Assembly (NCBI GenBank): GCA_003139545.1
Contig: PLJC01000008.1
Coordinates: 86,874 to 150,873 of the forward strand
Source of the DNA: Actinomycetota bacterium
GTDB lineage: Bacteria > Actinomycetota > Thermoleophilia > Gaiellales > Gaiellaceae
Reading direction: 5' to 3'
DNA length: 64,000 nucleotides
Positions 62,550 to 64,000 of the stretch are shown here, one piece after another. How positions within the stretch are numbered: position 1 is the stretch's first letter; each line of letters opens with the position of its first letter. A program made the position numbers and the translations under genes. The notes under the pieces were generated by a model. It saw only the letters and a list, made by a program, of their open reading frames with translations, made no database searches and was not told where the DNA came from.

Positions 62550-62690
62550 ATGGAACAGACTGACACCGATCTGCAGCGCATGCTGCTGCTCGTGGAATCG
62601 GCCCAGCTTGCGGGTCACTCGGAGAGCGAGATCGCGACGTTGGTGGACGACGCGGTCGAAGCCGACGCCGAGCTCGACGCCGCGGCCTAG
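62550..62690 (+). CDS. Small acidic protein (46 aa)
   Basis: MEQTDTDLQRMLLLVESAQL is followed by AGHSESEIATLVDDAVEADA and a short Ala-rich end. It is helical, with two or three amphipathic helices, and strongly acidic. No known family. The promoter hexamer TACCGT at 7 nt and a consistent codon style support it. It lies between the HxlR gene and the convergent M20 peptidase, 6 bp from that stop. Confidence 0.55.
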   Translation: MEQTDTDLQRMLLLVESAQLAGHSESEIATLVDDAVEADAELDAAA

Positions 62691-62696
62691 CCGCAG

Positions 62697-64000
62697 CTAC
62701 GTCGCCGGAAGATCTGCGTACTTCGTGTACAGCGCCGCCGCTGTGTCGACGCCCTGCTCGAAGTAGCGGACGAGGAACTTCTCGTTCGGCGAGTGGACGT
62801 TCGACTCCGGCAGGCCGAAGCCGGTGATGACCGTCGCGATGCCCTTGTCCGCGAGCGCGGGCACGATCGGCAGCGTGCCGCCGGATCGGACGAGCAGCGG
62901 GCGCACGCCGAGCACTTGCTCGAACGCGTCCGCCCCAAGCTGGATCGCCGGTGCGTCCGGCCGCATGAGCCCCGCCGGCACGCCTTTCCACTTGATGTCG
63001 AGCTCCGCGCCGGGCGGCGCCGCGTCCCGCATGAGCTTCTCGACGGCGTTCCCGATCGTGTCGACGTCCTGACCCGGCGCGAGCCGCACGGTGATCTCGC
63101 CCGCCGCGTTCACCGACAGCGTCGTGTTGCGCAGGCCGGGCTTGCCGCCGATGATGCCGTTCACGTCCGCCGACGGCTCGGCCATCGTGCGGATGTTGAA
63201 CTGCTCGGCCGCGTTCGGATCGAGCGGTCGCGCACCCTGCAGCGCGAGCTCCTCGGCGCCGGCCGGGAGCGCTTTCCAATTCTCGAGCTCGTCCGCCGTC
63301 GGCGGGATGATTCCCTGCCGCAGCGTCTCCGGCAGCAACCCGTTCGCGCCCGCCGTGACCGCGCCGAGCGATCGCATGAGCACGTGGATCGCGTTCAATG
63401 CCGCGCCGCCGTACATGCCGGAGTGGAGATCGCGCTCCCCCGTCGTCACCTTGACGTCGAAGGCGATGAGCCCACGCGTCGAGAGGCTGAACATCGGCAC
63501 GTCGACGCGGAGCATCCCGCCGTCGAAGATGATCCCCGCGTTGGCGCCGATATCGTCGTCGCGAATCCAGTCGACGATCGTCGTTCCGCCGATCTCCTCC
63601 TCGCCGTCGCACGCGAAGCGGAGGTTGACCGGCAGCGCCTTCTGCTCGACGAGCCGCTGCGCGGCCTTGAGCATGATGTACAGCTGTCCCTTGTCGTCGG
63701 TGATGCCGCGCGCGTAGGCCCATTCGTCCTTGATCGTCAGCTCGAAGGGCTCGCTCTCCCACAGGTCGAGCGGCGCCGGAGGCTGCACGTCGAAGTGGCC
63801 GTAGACGAGCACGGTGGGCGCGGTGTCGGGATCGGTCGACGCCGGGATCTCCCCGAGCGCGAGCTCCTTCTCCCCGTACGGCGTCAGCTCGGCAATGCCG
63901 CCGCACTTCGAGCGGATGAAGTCGCAGACCCATTCGCCCGCCTGTTTCACGTCCTCGCGATGCGTGGAATCCGCGCTCACGCTCGGGATTGCGATGAACT
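62697..64000 (-). CDS. M20 family metallopeptidase/dipeptidase (N-terminus outside window)
   Basis: A zinc-dependent dipeptidase or amidohydrolase of the M20/ArgE family. Visible parts run from FIAIPSVSADSTHREDV at the right edge through VLVYGHFDVQPP (metal His and Asp), ARGITDDKGQ and ACDGEEEIGG (the Glu-Glu pair) to GLPESNVHSPNEKF (final His). The dimerisation lid domain is in the middle. The frame is open to base 64000 and the preceding FIAIPSV sequence is conserved, so the true start lies outside. A GTG at 63978-63980 is internal. Confidence 0.93.
   Translation of the reverse strand, partial: FIAIPSVSADSTHREDVKQAGEWVCDFIRSKCGGIAELTPYGEKELALGEIPASTDPDTAPTVLVYGHFDVQPPAPLDLWESEPFELTIKDEWAYARGITDDKGQLYIMLKAAQRLVEQKALPVNLRFACDGEEEIGGTTIVDWIRDDDIGANAGIIFDGGMLRVDVPMFSLSTRGLIAFDVKVTTGERDLHSGMYGGAALNAIHVLMRSLGAVTAGANGLLPETLRQGIIPPTADELENWKALPAGAEELALQGARPLDPNAAEQFNIRTMAEPSADVNGIIGGKPGLRNTTLSVNAAGEITVRLAPGQDVDTIGNAVEKLMRDAAPPGAELDIKWKGVPAGLMRPDAPAIQLGADAFEQVLGVRPLLVRSGGTLPIVPALADKGIATVITGFGLPESNVHSPNEKFLVRYFEQGVDTAAALYTKYADLPAT

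Overview
The window is very GC-rich, compact bacterial chromosome with many GTG and some TTG starts and chains of stop/start overlaps (GTGA, ATGA, TAGTG). Gene content (dnaE with PHP domain, lhr helicase, DHA2 MFS pump, ScpAB, two-component systems, an FtsZ ending in an actinobacterial-type VPSFLK tail) points to an actinobacterium, by inference one of the Thermoleophilia (Gaiellales/Solirubrobacterales-like). No rRNA, tRNA, CRISPR array or transposase was seen.

Layout. 1-6436 (minus) is one housekeeping operon read right to left: aroF, aroA, cmk, plsC, der, gpsA, metK (cut by the window edge), joining shikimate, nucleotide, phospholipid, ribosome-assembly and SAM functions. 6465-13456 holds trpS, a pseudouridine synthase, a GYD protein, a DUF3054 membrane protein, scpB-scpA-lgt, a flavin monooxygenase, a VOC protein and a secreted protein. 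13458-20232 (minus) holds typA, a 59-residue Cys-rich protein, two related proteins sharing DSGTAPDI, and dnaE. 20271-26513 is an accessory block: NERD membrane protein, two HNH nucleases, a fused tandem DNA methyltransferase and a PD-(D/E)XK-like/DUF5655 protein. I read it as a restriction-modification or defence island in the housekeeping backbone. 26523-34731 contains acetyltransferase, gamma-glutamyltransferase, a large membrane protein, a vapBC toxin-antitoxin pair, a MOSC/cytochrome c/nitroreductase run, and parA-ftsZ, whose FtsZ carries an unusual proline-rich N-terminal extension. 34851-43599 holds an MFS pump, a flippase-like membrane protein, bicupin, two uncharacterised proteins and a histidine kinase-response regulator-GAF kinase cluster. 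43713-51775 is lhr, then a coupled run HhH-GPD, phospholipase D-like, PAS kinase and secreted protein. 51822-64000 contains a secreted sugar dehydrogenase, three beta-propeller proteins, VOC enzymes, acyl-CoA dehydrogenase, a cupredoxin/YtkA-like pair, amidohydrolase, HxlR regulator, a 46-residue acidic protein and the start-truncated M20 peptidase.

Three genome-scale patterns stand out. First, 18 genes have a TANNNT hexamer exactly 6-7 nt before the start codon and usually no Shine-Dalgarno sequence, so transcription would begin at the start codon: leaderless mRNAs. This pattern also settles several start codons. Second, a dispersed palindromic element with core CGGTACC-T-GGTACCG lies between convergent gene pairs at 8.85, 36.3 and 43.6 kb, and once in frame inside lhr. 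Third, four convergent gene pairs share only four bases, three of them the palindrome CTAG, which is a TAG stop on both strands.
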